Below, in pieces: positions 1 through 6,746 of a DNA stretch of 18,614 bases. A program made the position numbers and the translations under genes. Position 1 is the first letter of the stretch; every line of letters begins with the position of its first letter. Source of the stretch: Candidatus Krumholzibacteriia bacterium (GTDB lineage Bacteria; Krumholzibacteriota; Krumholzibacteriia; Krumholzibacteriales; Krumholzibacteriaceae); NCBI GenBank assembly GCA_026387805.1, contig JAPLKY010000035.1, positions 1 through 18,614 of the forward strand, given 5' to 3'. Below the pieces are notes generated by a model. It was not told the origin of the DNA and did not search any database. It saw nothing but the letters and a program-made list of their open reading frames with translations.

Positions 1-1545
1 ATCATCGCGCACAGCCTTCTCGGCCCGGGGAAGCGATCCCCCAACACCGACTATCACGTCTGCGTGCGTCTCCATGAGCGGATGGCGCACCGCGCTCATG
101 CGTTCCTCGTCGTCGACGATCTCTCCCCCTCGCAACTTCGAGCCGTCATCGCGCGCTGTTCATGCCTTGTCGCGGCCCGCTTTCACAGCATGATCTCGGC
201 GCTCTGCGTCGGCGTGCCGCCGCTCGTGCCCGCGTGGAGCCATAAATACCGCGAGGTGCTGTCCGAATTCGGCCTCGAGCGCCTCGTCGTCGAGCAGGAC
301 GACATCAGCGAGGAATCGATCCTCTCGGGTATTCGGCGGATCCTCGAAGAGCGCGAGAGAATCAAGCGCGACATCGAAACGGCTCTCGGCGCCGTCATAT
401 CCTCGGCGCTGAGCCAGATCGACGACGTGGCGCGCATGATCTCCGGATTGACGAGGATCCCGAGAACCGGCTCGACGGCGGCCCGTCTCCATGCCGGGTT
501 CTATCGCGGCGCCTTCCGCGCGGTGCGCATCGGCTACGCCGCCGACGCGGCGACCCGCAACCGCGCGGCGTCCGGCGGCCTCGTCTCCGCGCTGCTCGCG
601 GGCGAGCTCCGCGGGAGGAGGATCGACGGCGCGATCGCGTGCCGCGCCGAGATCGATTCGGGACGGCTCTCGTTCAAGACGGTTCTCTGCCGGACGCCCG
701 ACGAGATCGCCGCCTGCGGCACGAGCATCTACAGCGACTTCAACCACGCGAGAGAGGCGCTGCGGCTCCTCGAGACCGGCGGGGGAACGTACGCCCTCGT
801 GGCGCTCCCGTGCCAGTGGCGCGCGATCAATCGCTACATCGAGAAGCACCCGGCGGCGAGCGCCTCGGTGAAATTGAAGATCGGGCTCTGGTGCGGCCAC
901 GCGACCGACCGCAGACTCATCGAGGATTTCCTTCGCGTGAAGGGGATACGGATGGAGAATGCGCGGCGGCTCTGGTACCGGAAAGGTCTCTGGCGCGGAA
1001 GAACGGTCGTCGAGCTCGCCGGCGGCGAGACGCGGGAGATTCCTTTCTCGACCGGCTACGGTCTCCTCCAGAACCTCTACGTCGACTGCAAGGCGAGGTG
1101 CTTCTCGTGCCCCGACCATTTTGCCGCGGGCGCGGACGTGAGCTTTGGAGACGCTTGGCTCGGCGAGCTCCGGAGCGCTCCCGTGAAACATTCGCTCGCG
1201 ATCGCCTTCACGGAGCGCGGCGAGACGGCGCTTCAGGCGCTCGCGGAGAGCGGCGCCGCATATCTCGCCGAGGTCCCCCCCGAGATCGCCATTCAGTCGC
1301 AGAAACGGGCCGTCGTATGGCATACGTTCGGGGCCGCGGCGAGGAGCAGGATCGGAGGGGCCTTCGGTCTATCGATCCCGGATCGCACGGGGATCGCGCC
1401 CCGCTGGAACGACTACCTTTCCGCGTTTCTCATCCTTGGAGCGTATCGGGCCTATGCGTCGCCGCTGCGCCCGCTGCTGCTCAGGCTGCCGTGGCAGGTA
1501 GTCTACCCGTACATGCTCGCGCAAAAGGCGCTGCTGAACTTCTGA
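1..1545 (+). CDS. Polysaccharide pyruvyl transferase-type domain fused to FrhB-like (F420 hydrogenase beta-type) domain, 5' truncated
   Basis: The reading frame is open from base 1, so the N-terminus lies outside the window. A GTG at 64 is in frame but starts inside the domain. Counting from that GTG, residues 1-130 look like the C-terminal half of a polysaccharide pyruvyl transferase (WcaK/CsaB type): ARFHSMISALCVGVP, the family's R-x-HS...GVP signature, is at 38-52. Residues about 155-420 resemble the coenzyme F420 hydrogenase/dehydrogenase beta-subunit family: SGGLVSALL (170-178), CGTSIY (218-223), ALPCQ (247-251), GLWCGH (274-279) and the Cys cluster CKARCFSCPD (342-351), followed by ADVSFGDAW. 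The Cys residues could hold a [4Fe-4S] cluster. The usual N-terminal ferredoxin domain of FrhB homologues is not present between the two parts. The families are often neighbours in polysaccharide clusters; here they share one chain. Likely role: cytoplasmic modification of an exopolysaccharide sugar, exact reaction unknown. Confidence 0.82.
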   Translation: MIAHSLLGPGKRSPNTDYHVCVRLHERMAHRAHAFLVVDDLSPSQLRAVIARCSCLVAARFHSMISALCVGVPPLVPAWSHKYREVLSEFGLERLVVEQDDISEESILSGIRRILEERERIKRDIETALGAVISSALSQIDDVARMISGLTRIPRTGSTAARLHAGFYRGAFRAVRIGYAADAATRNRAASGGLVSALLAGELRGRRIDGAIACRAEIDSGRLSFKTVLCRTPDEIAACGTSIYSDFNHAREALRLLETGGGTYALVALPCQWRAINRYIEKHPAASASVKLKIGLWCGHATDRRLIEDFLRVKGIRMENARRLWYRKGLWRGRTVVELAGGETREIPFSTGYGLLQNLYVDCKARCFSCPDHFAAGADVSFGDAWLGELRSAPVKHSLAIAFTERGETALQALAESGAAYLAEVPPEIAIQSQKRAVVWHTFGAAARSRIGGAFGLSIPDRTGIAPRWNDYLSAFLILGAYRAYASPLRPLLLRLPWQVVYPYMLAQKALLNF

Positions 1546-1599
1546 GAGGGCGCGAGGGCCGGATTCGAAGAATCGCCGGGATCGAAGGAATCGACGCGG

Positions 1600-2547
1600 A
1601 TGGAATCGAAACGCACGAACGAAACACAGGCCGCCGGGCGCGGGCCGGTCTCCCGCGCGCGGCGTCTCTACCGATGGCTCCTCTTCTGCGCCACGATCGC
1701 GGCCGTCACCTGGTTCATTGCGAGGAACATCGGACAGATGAGGCGCTTCGATTTCCGGTTCGACTGGCGCTTCCTCGCCGCGGCCTTCCTGTCGATATCG
1801 GCGGGACTCATCGCGCGCTTCGCCGCGTGGATGCGTCTCAGCAAAGGAATGACGCTCGAAGCGCCCGTCGCGATCGCCGCGCGCGCCTACTTCCTCTCGA
1901 ATCTCGGAAGGTACGTCCCCGGCAAGCTGGGTCTCGCCCTCGTGAGGATCGAGGCGTACGGGAATCATCCCGCCGGCCTTGTGCTCCTCGCGACCGCGGT
2001 CGAGCTCATCTGCGCCGTCTCCGCGGCCTTCATCCTCGCCTTCGTCGGATTCTCGTCGACGACGGCGTATCTCACCGGCGTTCTCCGATGGCTGCCGCTC
2101 GCGTGCATCGTTCCGCTCCTCGCTATTCTGTCCCCGCCCGTCATCCGGCGGATCGCCGCCGCGACCTCCAGGGTCACCGGCGCCGTGCCGTTCGATCGCA
2201 TACCCCGCTTCCGCGAGGTTCTCGTTCTCGTCGGGCTCTACGTTCTGCCCGGGCTTCTCCAGGGATTCGGGCTCTTCTGCGTCCTGAACGCGTTCGTCGA
2301 CGTCCCGGCATCGCAGTATCTCGCCCTGACGGGAGCGTATTACGCGGCCAATCTCGCCGGAGTCGTCGCCGTGTTCGCGCCGGGCGGCATCGGCGTGCGC
2401 GAGGGCGTTCTCTTTCTCATCCTCCCCGCGCTCGTCGGCAAGGAAGCCTCAATCATCGCGGCCATCACCGCCCGATTCGTAACGCTCGCAGCCGAGCTGA
2501 TTCTCGGCGGCGCGTCCGCTGTCGCGGCGCGATCGAGACGCGGCTGA
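1600..2547 (+). CDS. Flippase-like integral membrane protein (lysylphosphatidylglycerol synthase TM region / UPF0104 family)
   Basis: A 315-aa polytopic membrane protein. A short basic N-terminus precedes the first hydrophobic segment (about 25-42). Further segments are at about 58-76, 128-150, 163-183, 207-230 and 240-305. Two family signatures are visible: LSNLGRYVPGKLG (99-111) and PGGIGVREG (261-269), followed by the membrane stretch ending ARFVTLAAELIL. The same domain forms the membrane half of MprF and occurs alone in AglD-like and other proteins near polyprenyl-phosphate sugar glycosyltransferases, where lipid-linked substrate translocation is suspected but rarely shown. A GAAGGA ribosome site lies about 10 bases before the ATG. 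It follows the pyruvyl transferase/FrhB gene by 54 bases on the same strand. Its stop is only 4 bases from the stop of the convergent GT2 gene. Family assignment is firm; substrate unknown. Confidence 0.85.
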   Translation: MESKRTNETQAAGRGPVSRARRLYRWLLFCATIAAVTWFIARNIGQMRRFDFRFDWRFLAAAFLSISAGLIARFAAWMRLSKGMTLEAPVAIAARAYFLSNLGRYVPGKLGLALVRIEAYGNHPAGLVLLATAVELICAVSAAFILAFVGFSSTTAYLTGVLRWLPLACIVPLLAILSPPVIRRIAAATSRVTGAVPFDRIPRFREVLVLVGLYVLPGLLQGFGLFCVLNAFVDVPASQYLALTGAYYAANLAGVVAVFAPGGIGVREGVLFLILPALVGKEASIIAAITARFVTLAAELILGGASAVAARSRRG

Positions 2548-2551
2548 ACGC

Positions 2552-3496
2552 CTATTTTCCGAGCTTTCTCAATTGATAGAGTATCTGCTCCTGATTGATA
2601 CGCATGCGGGCGAACATATCGAGGATGAACCCGAGCACGAGGCTCAGCGCCGAGAGAAGGACGAGGAAACCGGCGGTGAATCCCGCCCATTTGTGCGGCG
2701 TGAACGAGCCGGAATGGGCGTGGTAAACGGCGAGAAAAACGGCGAAGGCGAGCCCGCCGGCGAAGAGCGCGAGCGAGACTCCGGCGAAGAATCGGAACGG
2801 GCGGTAGTCGCGGAGCGTTCGTATGATGATCTTGGCCGTATAGTACGCGTATTTGAACAGATTCGACGCGACGCGGGATTTTCCGTGCGCGCGCTTCCCG
2901 CGCACGGGGATCGGCACCTCGAGAATGGAAACGCCCTTGAACGCGAAATTGAGAAACGATTCCTGCGTATAGGTGAACACGCCGAAGAGGTTGAGATGAT
3001 TGATGGCCTCGCGGGAGTACGCGCGGAACCCGCAGGATACGTCGTAGAACGTCTGGTCGGCCATGCTGCTGATGAGCCTCGACATCATCTTGTTGCCCCA
3101 GATCTTGACCGCGCTCATCTTCGGCGTCAGGCTCGCGTCCTTGAATCTCGACGCCGTGACGAACTCGGCCGTTCCCTCGATGATCGGATCGATGAGCGTC
3201 GCGATGTCCGCGGGATTGAACTGCCCGTCCGCGTCCATGTTTACGATGATGTCGGGATCGAGCTCGCGGGCCGCGCGGATCCCCGTATTGAAGGCGCTCC
3301 CGACCCCGCGGTTGCGCGCGTGGCGGTGTACGAGAGCGCCGTGCTCCGCGGCAATCGTCGCGGATGCGTCGACGGAGCCGTCATCGACGACGATCACGGT
3401 ATCGACGAACGGAGGGATCGCCTTGATCGTATCGCCGATCGTCGCCGCTTCGTTGTAGGCGGGAATAATGACGAATACCTTCTTGTCCCTGTACAC
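2552..3496 (-). CDS. Family 2 glycosyltransferase, DPM1/polyprenyl-phosphate sugar synthase-like, with two C-terminal TM helices
   Basis: A 314-aa GT-A enzyme. VFVIIPAYNEAATI (7-20) opens the fold. DDGS (38-41) binds the nucleotide and DADGQ (88-92) is the metal-binding DxD-type motif. DVSCGFRAYSREA (152-164) and the basic stretch VRGKRAHGKSRV (198-209) match the dolichyl/polyprenyl-phosphate mannosyltransferase branch. Two hydrophobic helices (about 237-258 and 270-294) anchor it, followed by a basic tail. Such enzymes move a sugar from a nucleotide donor to polyprenyl phosphate on the cytoplasmic face, and the product feeds GT-C transferases. The divergent 754-aa GT-C-like gene next door and the flippase-like gene fit that supply chain (inference). 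Start is GTG at 3496, preceded by GAGGAGAAAGG at suitable spacing. Confidence 0.88.
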   Translation of the reverse strand: MYRDKKVFVIIPAYNEAATIGDTIKAIPPFVDTVIVVDDGSVDASATIAAEHGALVHRHARNRGVGSAFNTGIRAARELDPDIIVNMDADGQFNPADIATLIDPIIEGTAEFVTASRFKDASLTPKMSAVKIWGNKMMSRLISSMADQTFYDVSCGFRAYSREAINHLNLFGVFTYTQESFLNFAFKGVSILEVPIPVRGKRAHGKSRVASNLFKYAYYTAKIIIRTLRDYRPFRFFAGVSLALFAGGLAFAVFLAVYHAHSGSFTPHKWAGFTAGFLVLLSALSLVLGFILDMFARMRINQEQILYQLRKLGK

Positions 3497-3597
3497 TCGC
3501 CGGACCTTTCTCCTCGGGGGCCTTGCCGCTTCCCTTCATTGTAGCGGCGCGCCGCCCGCGTTTCAATCGTTTTATCCGCGTTCCATCCGCGGGACGA

Positions 3598-3626
3598 TTT
3601 ACAGAGGCTCGGGGGTATGATATGAT
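3598..3626 (+). promoter_or_regulatory. Sigma70-like promoter with extended -10, placed for a leaderless transcript
   Basis: TTTACA (3598-3603) is followed by exactly 17 bases and TATGAT (3621-3626). TG-A directly precedes the -10 hexamer, giving an extended -10. Transcription would be expected to begin near 3633, which is the A of the ATG of the following gene. No Shine-Dalgarno sequence is present just before that ATG. It lies in the 136-base divergent region shared with the GT2 gene. Confidence 0.55.
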
Positions 3627-3632
3627 TGTAAG

Positions 3633-5897
3633 ATGTCGCACGGTATTTCGAAGAGGGAGCGAGCGCCCTCTGCACCCCGACGATACGCGGCCGTCGCGCT
3701 CCTTTCGGCCGTATTCGCGCTCGGCCTCGGTCTCCGCCTGCATTACGCCCTCGCCTGCACGGCGCTACCATCCTATAGCGACATGGCGTTATACAACGCG
3801 CTCGCGACGCAGCGCGGAATGCCGTCCGAAGCGCCTCCCGGCTATCCGCTGCTTCTCCGCCTCATCTATGCGATCTGTGGCGTGCGCAACTATGCTGCGG
3901 TCTTCGTCGTCCAGTCGGTGCTGAGCGCTCTCACGATCCTCCTGATATATTTCATAACGAAAAGGGTGTCGAACACGCGCGCCGCTCTGATTGCCGCCGG
4001 GATCGCCGCGATCTACCCGAGCTTCATCGCGTACAACCTGACGACGATGACGGAGACCGTTTCGGTTCTGATCGTCGCGCTTCTCCTCGCCGCGCTCACG
4101 ATTCCCTCGAGCGAACGCGCGCGGGCGATCCTCGCGGTCGTCGTCCTCACCGTCGGATTCCTGTTCAGGCCGGTTCTGCTCCTCTGCACGCCCGGAGTGT
4201 TTCTCTCCGTGAAACGGCGGATTCTCTTCCTCGTTTCCCTCGCCCTGATTCTCGGGCCGGTGCTTTCGTACGATCTGATCGCGGGCAAGAACGCTCTGCG
4301 CGGCGCGCGCGGCTTCTATCTGACGTACAATCCGACGACGACCAAGAAGCACGGTTCCATGAAGAAGACGGAGCTCGGCAGAAACGATCTCCCCGCGGAG
4401 ACCTATTTCGAGAAGGCGCTCGCCTTCATGAAGGCCAATAAAACCAGGGTCGTCGATATCGTTTACCACAAGGCGTCGATCCTGCTGTCGCGCGAGACCG
4501 ATCAATACGTCCTCGCTCCGATCGCCGGCCGGAACGCGAACGCCATCAGTCTGCTCTTCTACGCGCATCTTCCCGTGACGATCCTCGGCGCCGTCGGGAT
4601 GGCGCGCTATCTCGACCCGAATACGAAACGCGTCGCGCTCCCCGCCCTGAGCTATCTCCTCTTCGTGATACTCATTTCGATATTCAAGGTGCGCTACCGC
4701 CTGCCCGCGGAGCCCGCGATGATCATATTCGCCGGCATCACGCTCGCCCGCGCGACGTCGATTTCCTTGCCGCGTCTCCGATTATCGCGGCTCGCGCGAC
4801 TCGCCGCGCCGCCCGAACCGGATGACCCGCGGGACGCCCCGGGGGGGATCGGACCGCAAGGCGCCGGCGTCTCCCGGTGGAAACGGCTCATACCGGAAGC
4901 GGCGAAACGCGATTGGGACATTGTGTGCCTGCTTCTCCTGGTCTCGCTCGCGCTCCGCTTCTATTTCGCCTTCGCGGCGGGGGCGCCAGAAGCGCTGGAG
5001 AAGCTCGTGAAGAGAGGACACCTCGGACCCGACGTCGCTCCGCTGTATCCGCTGTTCCTGCGGGGCACGTTCGCCGTCTTCGGAGCCGCCGATTTTCGGG
5101 CGGTATTCGCTATACAGGCGGTGATCGTCGCGGCGGCAATAATGCTGCTCTACGCCGCGGTCTCGTCCGTGGCGGGTCGAAAGGCGGGGATCGTCGCGGG
5201 CGTCCTGGGCGTCGTCCTTCCGGACATGCTTCTCGCGCACGTCAATATATCGCCGGTTCCGTTCATTCTCCTCTGCACCGCGGCGCTCATGGCGGTCGCG
5301 GCATCTCACTACTCTTCTTCCGCGAAGGCATCGCTCTCCGGCATGCTGGCAGGTATCGGCATTATGCTGGCGCCCGCCTTCGCCTATATCGTCCCCGGCG
5401 CGCTCGTGGTGCAGCGCCGGTGGCGGCTGTTTCTCCTCGTCCTCATCGGGACGCTCCTGCCGTTCACGGCGTTCAACGTGCTGCGGCACATGAAACTCGA
5501 GCCCGTCTATACGCCTTCGTTGTATGAGGTCGAGATAAAGGAGATGCTCCGCGGGAAGTCCGCATGGCGCGCCATCGGCCACGTCTATGACAACGCCGCC
5601 GTGGCTCTGTCCAGGAAATGGGGCGTCGAACGCGACGAGAAGCTCGATCTCTCGACGGAGATGAGCACGTTCGTCGCGGGGTATGGTTTCGTCGTGGTTC
5701 TCTATCTCGGGCTCATCGGGCTCGTGCGCTGCTGGAGAAGCGAGCACCGGAGCGTCTTTCTGCCGCCGCTCCTGTACATGCTCCTGCTCATTGTCCTGTC
5801 GAAATTGGAATATCCGGATCGCGCCGTCTTCGAGGTGCTTCTCGTCGCCTATGCGGCGATCCTCCTCGGCGGCTCGTGCGGAGGTCGCGCGAAATGA
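3633..5897 (+). CDS. Tandemly duplicated GT-C (GT39/PMT-like) membrane glycosyltransferase
   Basis: A 754-aa membrane protein made of two similar halves. Half 1 (about 20-375) has the GT-C layout: first helix, a loop with SYSDMALYNAL (47-57; Asp50 in the position of the catalytic acid), APPGYP (67-72), many helices, a soluble stretch, and RYRLPAEPAMIIFAG (354-368) near its end. Half 2 (about 428-745) repeats the order: VAPLYPLFLRGTF (468-480) aligns with APPGYPLLLRLIY, VYDNAAVALSRK (651-662) with VYHKASILLSRE (278-289), and EYPDRAVFEVLLVAY (726-740) with the RYRLP segment. The acidic loop motif and the RYxxP motif are altered in half 2. The halves are joined by a hydrophilic Pro/Gly/Asp linker (about 391-415). 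Single-copy relatives are about 400-550 aa. It probably transfers a sugar from a polyprenyl-phosphate donor at the outer face of the membrane; acceptor unknown. The start has no Shine-Dalgarno and is probably leaderless. Confidence 0.8.
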   Translation: MSHGISKRERAPSAPRRYAAVALLSAVFALGLGLRLHYALACTALPSYSDMALYNALATQRGMPSEAPPGYPLLLRLIYAICGVRNYAAVFVVQSVLSALTILLIYFITKRVSNTRAALIAAGIAAIYPSFIAYNLTTMTETVSVLIVALLLAALTIPSSERARAILAVVVLTVGFLFRPVLLLCTPGVFLSVKRRILFLVSLALILGPVLSYDLIAGKNALRGARGFYLTYNPTTTKKHGSMKKTELGRNDLPAETYFEKALAFMKANKTRVVDIVYHKASILLSRETDQYVLAPIAGRNANAISLLFYAHLPVTILGAVGMARYLDPNTKRVALPALSYLLFVILISIFKVRYRLPAEPAMIIFAGITLARATSISLPRLRLSRLARLAAPPEPDDPRDAPGGIGPQGAGVSRWKRLIPEAAKRDWDIVCLLLLVSLALRFYFAFAAGAPEALEKLVKRGHLGPDVAPLYPLFLRGTFAVFGAADFRAVFAIQAVIVAAAIMLLYAAVSSVAGRKAGIVAGVLGVVLPDMLLAHVNISPVPFILLCTAALMAVAASHYSSSAKASLSGMLAGIGIMLAPAFAYIVPGALVVQRRWRLFLLVLIGTLLPFTAFNVLRHMKLEPVYTPSLYEVEIKEMLRGKSAWRAIGHVYDNAAVALSRKWGVERDEKLDLSTEMSTFVAGYGFVVVLYLGLIGLVRCWRSEHRSVFLPPLLYMLLLIVLSKLEYPDRAVFEVLLVAYAAILLGGSCGGRAK

Positions 5898-6151
5898 ACA
5901 ATCGTCAGAGAGCCGTTCTCCTCGCCGCGGTCGTGTTCGTCACGATCATGCTTCTCTTTCCGCCGTGGTATACGATCGGGGGGAAGGATGACGACCGAAC
6001 GTTCTACCGGGGATATCACTTCCTCAATGCGCCTCCGGGCGGCGCTTCCCGCATCGACTACCCACGGTATCTGTCGGCGATCGCGCTTGCCTGCTTCGTC
6101 GCGGCTCTCGCCTTCCTCGAGCTCCAGAACCGAAGCGGGAGAGCGCGCTGA
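5894..6151 (+). CDS. Small two-helix membrane protein coupled to the GT-C gene
   Basis: An 85-aa protein whose ATG overlaps the stop of the GT-C gene (ATGA, 4 bases), with GGAGGT eight bases before it (5880-5885). Coupled translation is likely. One hydrophobic helix covers about 7-22 and a second about 60-76. Between them lies a loop with FPPWY (22-26) and GYHFLNAPP (40-48). Small proteins with an FPPW...GY.FL pattern flanked by two helices recur in bacterial genomes without a known function (memory of the pattern, not checked). The coupling suggests an accessory subunit of the upstream glycosyltransferase (inference). Confidence 0.75.
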   Translation: MNNRQRAVLLAAVVFVTIMLLFPPWYTIGGKDDDRTFYRGYHFLNAPPGGASRIDYPRYLSAIALACFVAALAFLELQNRSGRAR

Positions 6152-6159
6152 GGCCCTGC

Positions 6160-6703
6160 CTACTTGTCCTCGAGATACTCAAGAAGAATGCGATTGAACG
6201 TTTCGGGCTTCTCCATGTTGATCATATGAGCGACATCCGGAATCACCATCATCCTCGCGTTCGGGATCTCTCTCGCGGCGGTCGCCGACAGGCTCTGGAA
6301 CGACGGAACGTCCTTATTGCCTATCAGGATCAGAGTCTTCGCGCGAATATCTCCGAGCCGGGTCATGGCTCGCGGCTCGAGGGGAATGCTCTCCGCGCCG
6401 ATCGGAGAGGGCAGCGAGTACCGAGCCTCTCGGCGTTCCGCCGAATCCGCGCAAATCGCATCGGATGACCATATATCGTCGGGAGAGCGGCCCCATCTGT
6501 CCGTCCCACATCCCGCAATCCGCTATACCGGCATGAATGAGGAGAATCGGCTGCCCGGCCCCGGCCACCTCATAGTGCATTCTCGTGCCGCCGACGTCCG
6601 TCGTCCCGGAGCGCGATGAAGTCGGCGTCGCGGAATCGCCCCTGGGGACGGCGGCGCAACCGATCGCGCAGAGGAATCCAGAGATCATGAGGAGCGTGCG
6701 CAT
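6160..6703 (-). pseudogene. Broken alpha/beta-hydrolase lipoprotein (internal deletion plus frameshift)
   Basis: The start is ATG at 6703 with a GGAGG ribosome site. The first frame gives a lipoprotein signal (MRTLLMISGFLCAIGC, lipobox ending at Cys16), then HYEVAGAGQPILLIHAGIADCGMWDGQM, the strand 3/HG oxyanion region of the fold, and CDLRGFGGTP. About 6420-6430 the homology moves to another frame: ARYSLPSPIG, then LGDIRAKTLILIGNKDVPS with the acid-bearing strand, and VAHMINMEKPETFNRILLEYL with the catalytic His, ending at the TAG at 6160-6162. A normal member has about 100-130 residues between DLRGFG and the ...LILIGNKD strand; here about 40 codons remain, and no G-x-S-x-G nucleophile elbow is found in any frame. 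The gene has therefore lost its active serine and its frame. It lies last in the operon, 43 bases after the aldehyde dehydrogenase. Confidence 0.75.
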
Positions 6704-6746
6704 TCCCGACCTCCGGCACTGCTTCCCGGCACGGCGCCGGAGCCTC

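Noticed and set aside
160..1323. Long minus-strand open frame opposite the pyruvyl transferase/FrhB fusion
   Set aside because: Arg/Glu/Ala-rich shadow of a GC-rich gene; the plus-strand frame carries recognisable domain motifs.
639..2576. 645-aa plus-strand open frame
   Set aside because: It is out of frame with two recognised genes, has extreme Arg content and no domain, and is a GC-driven artefact.
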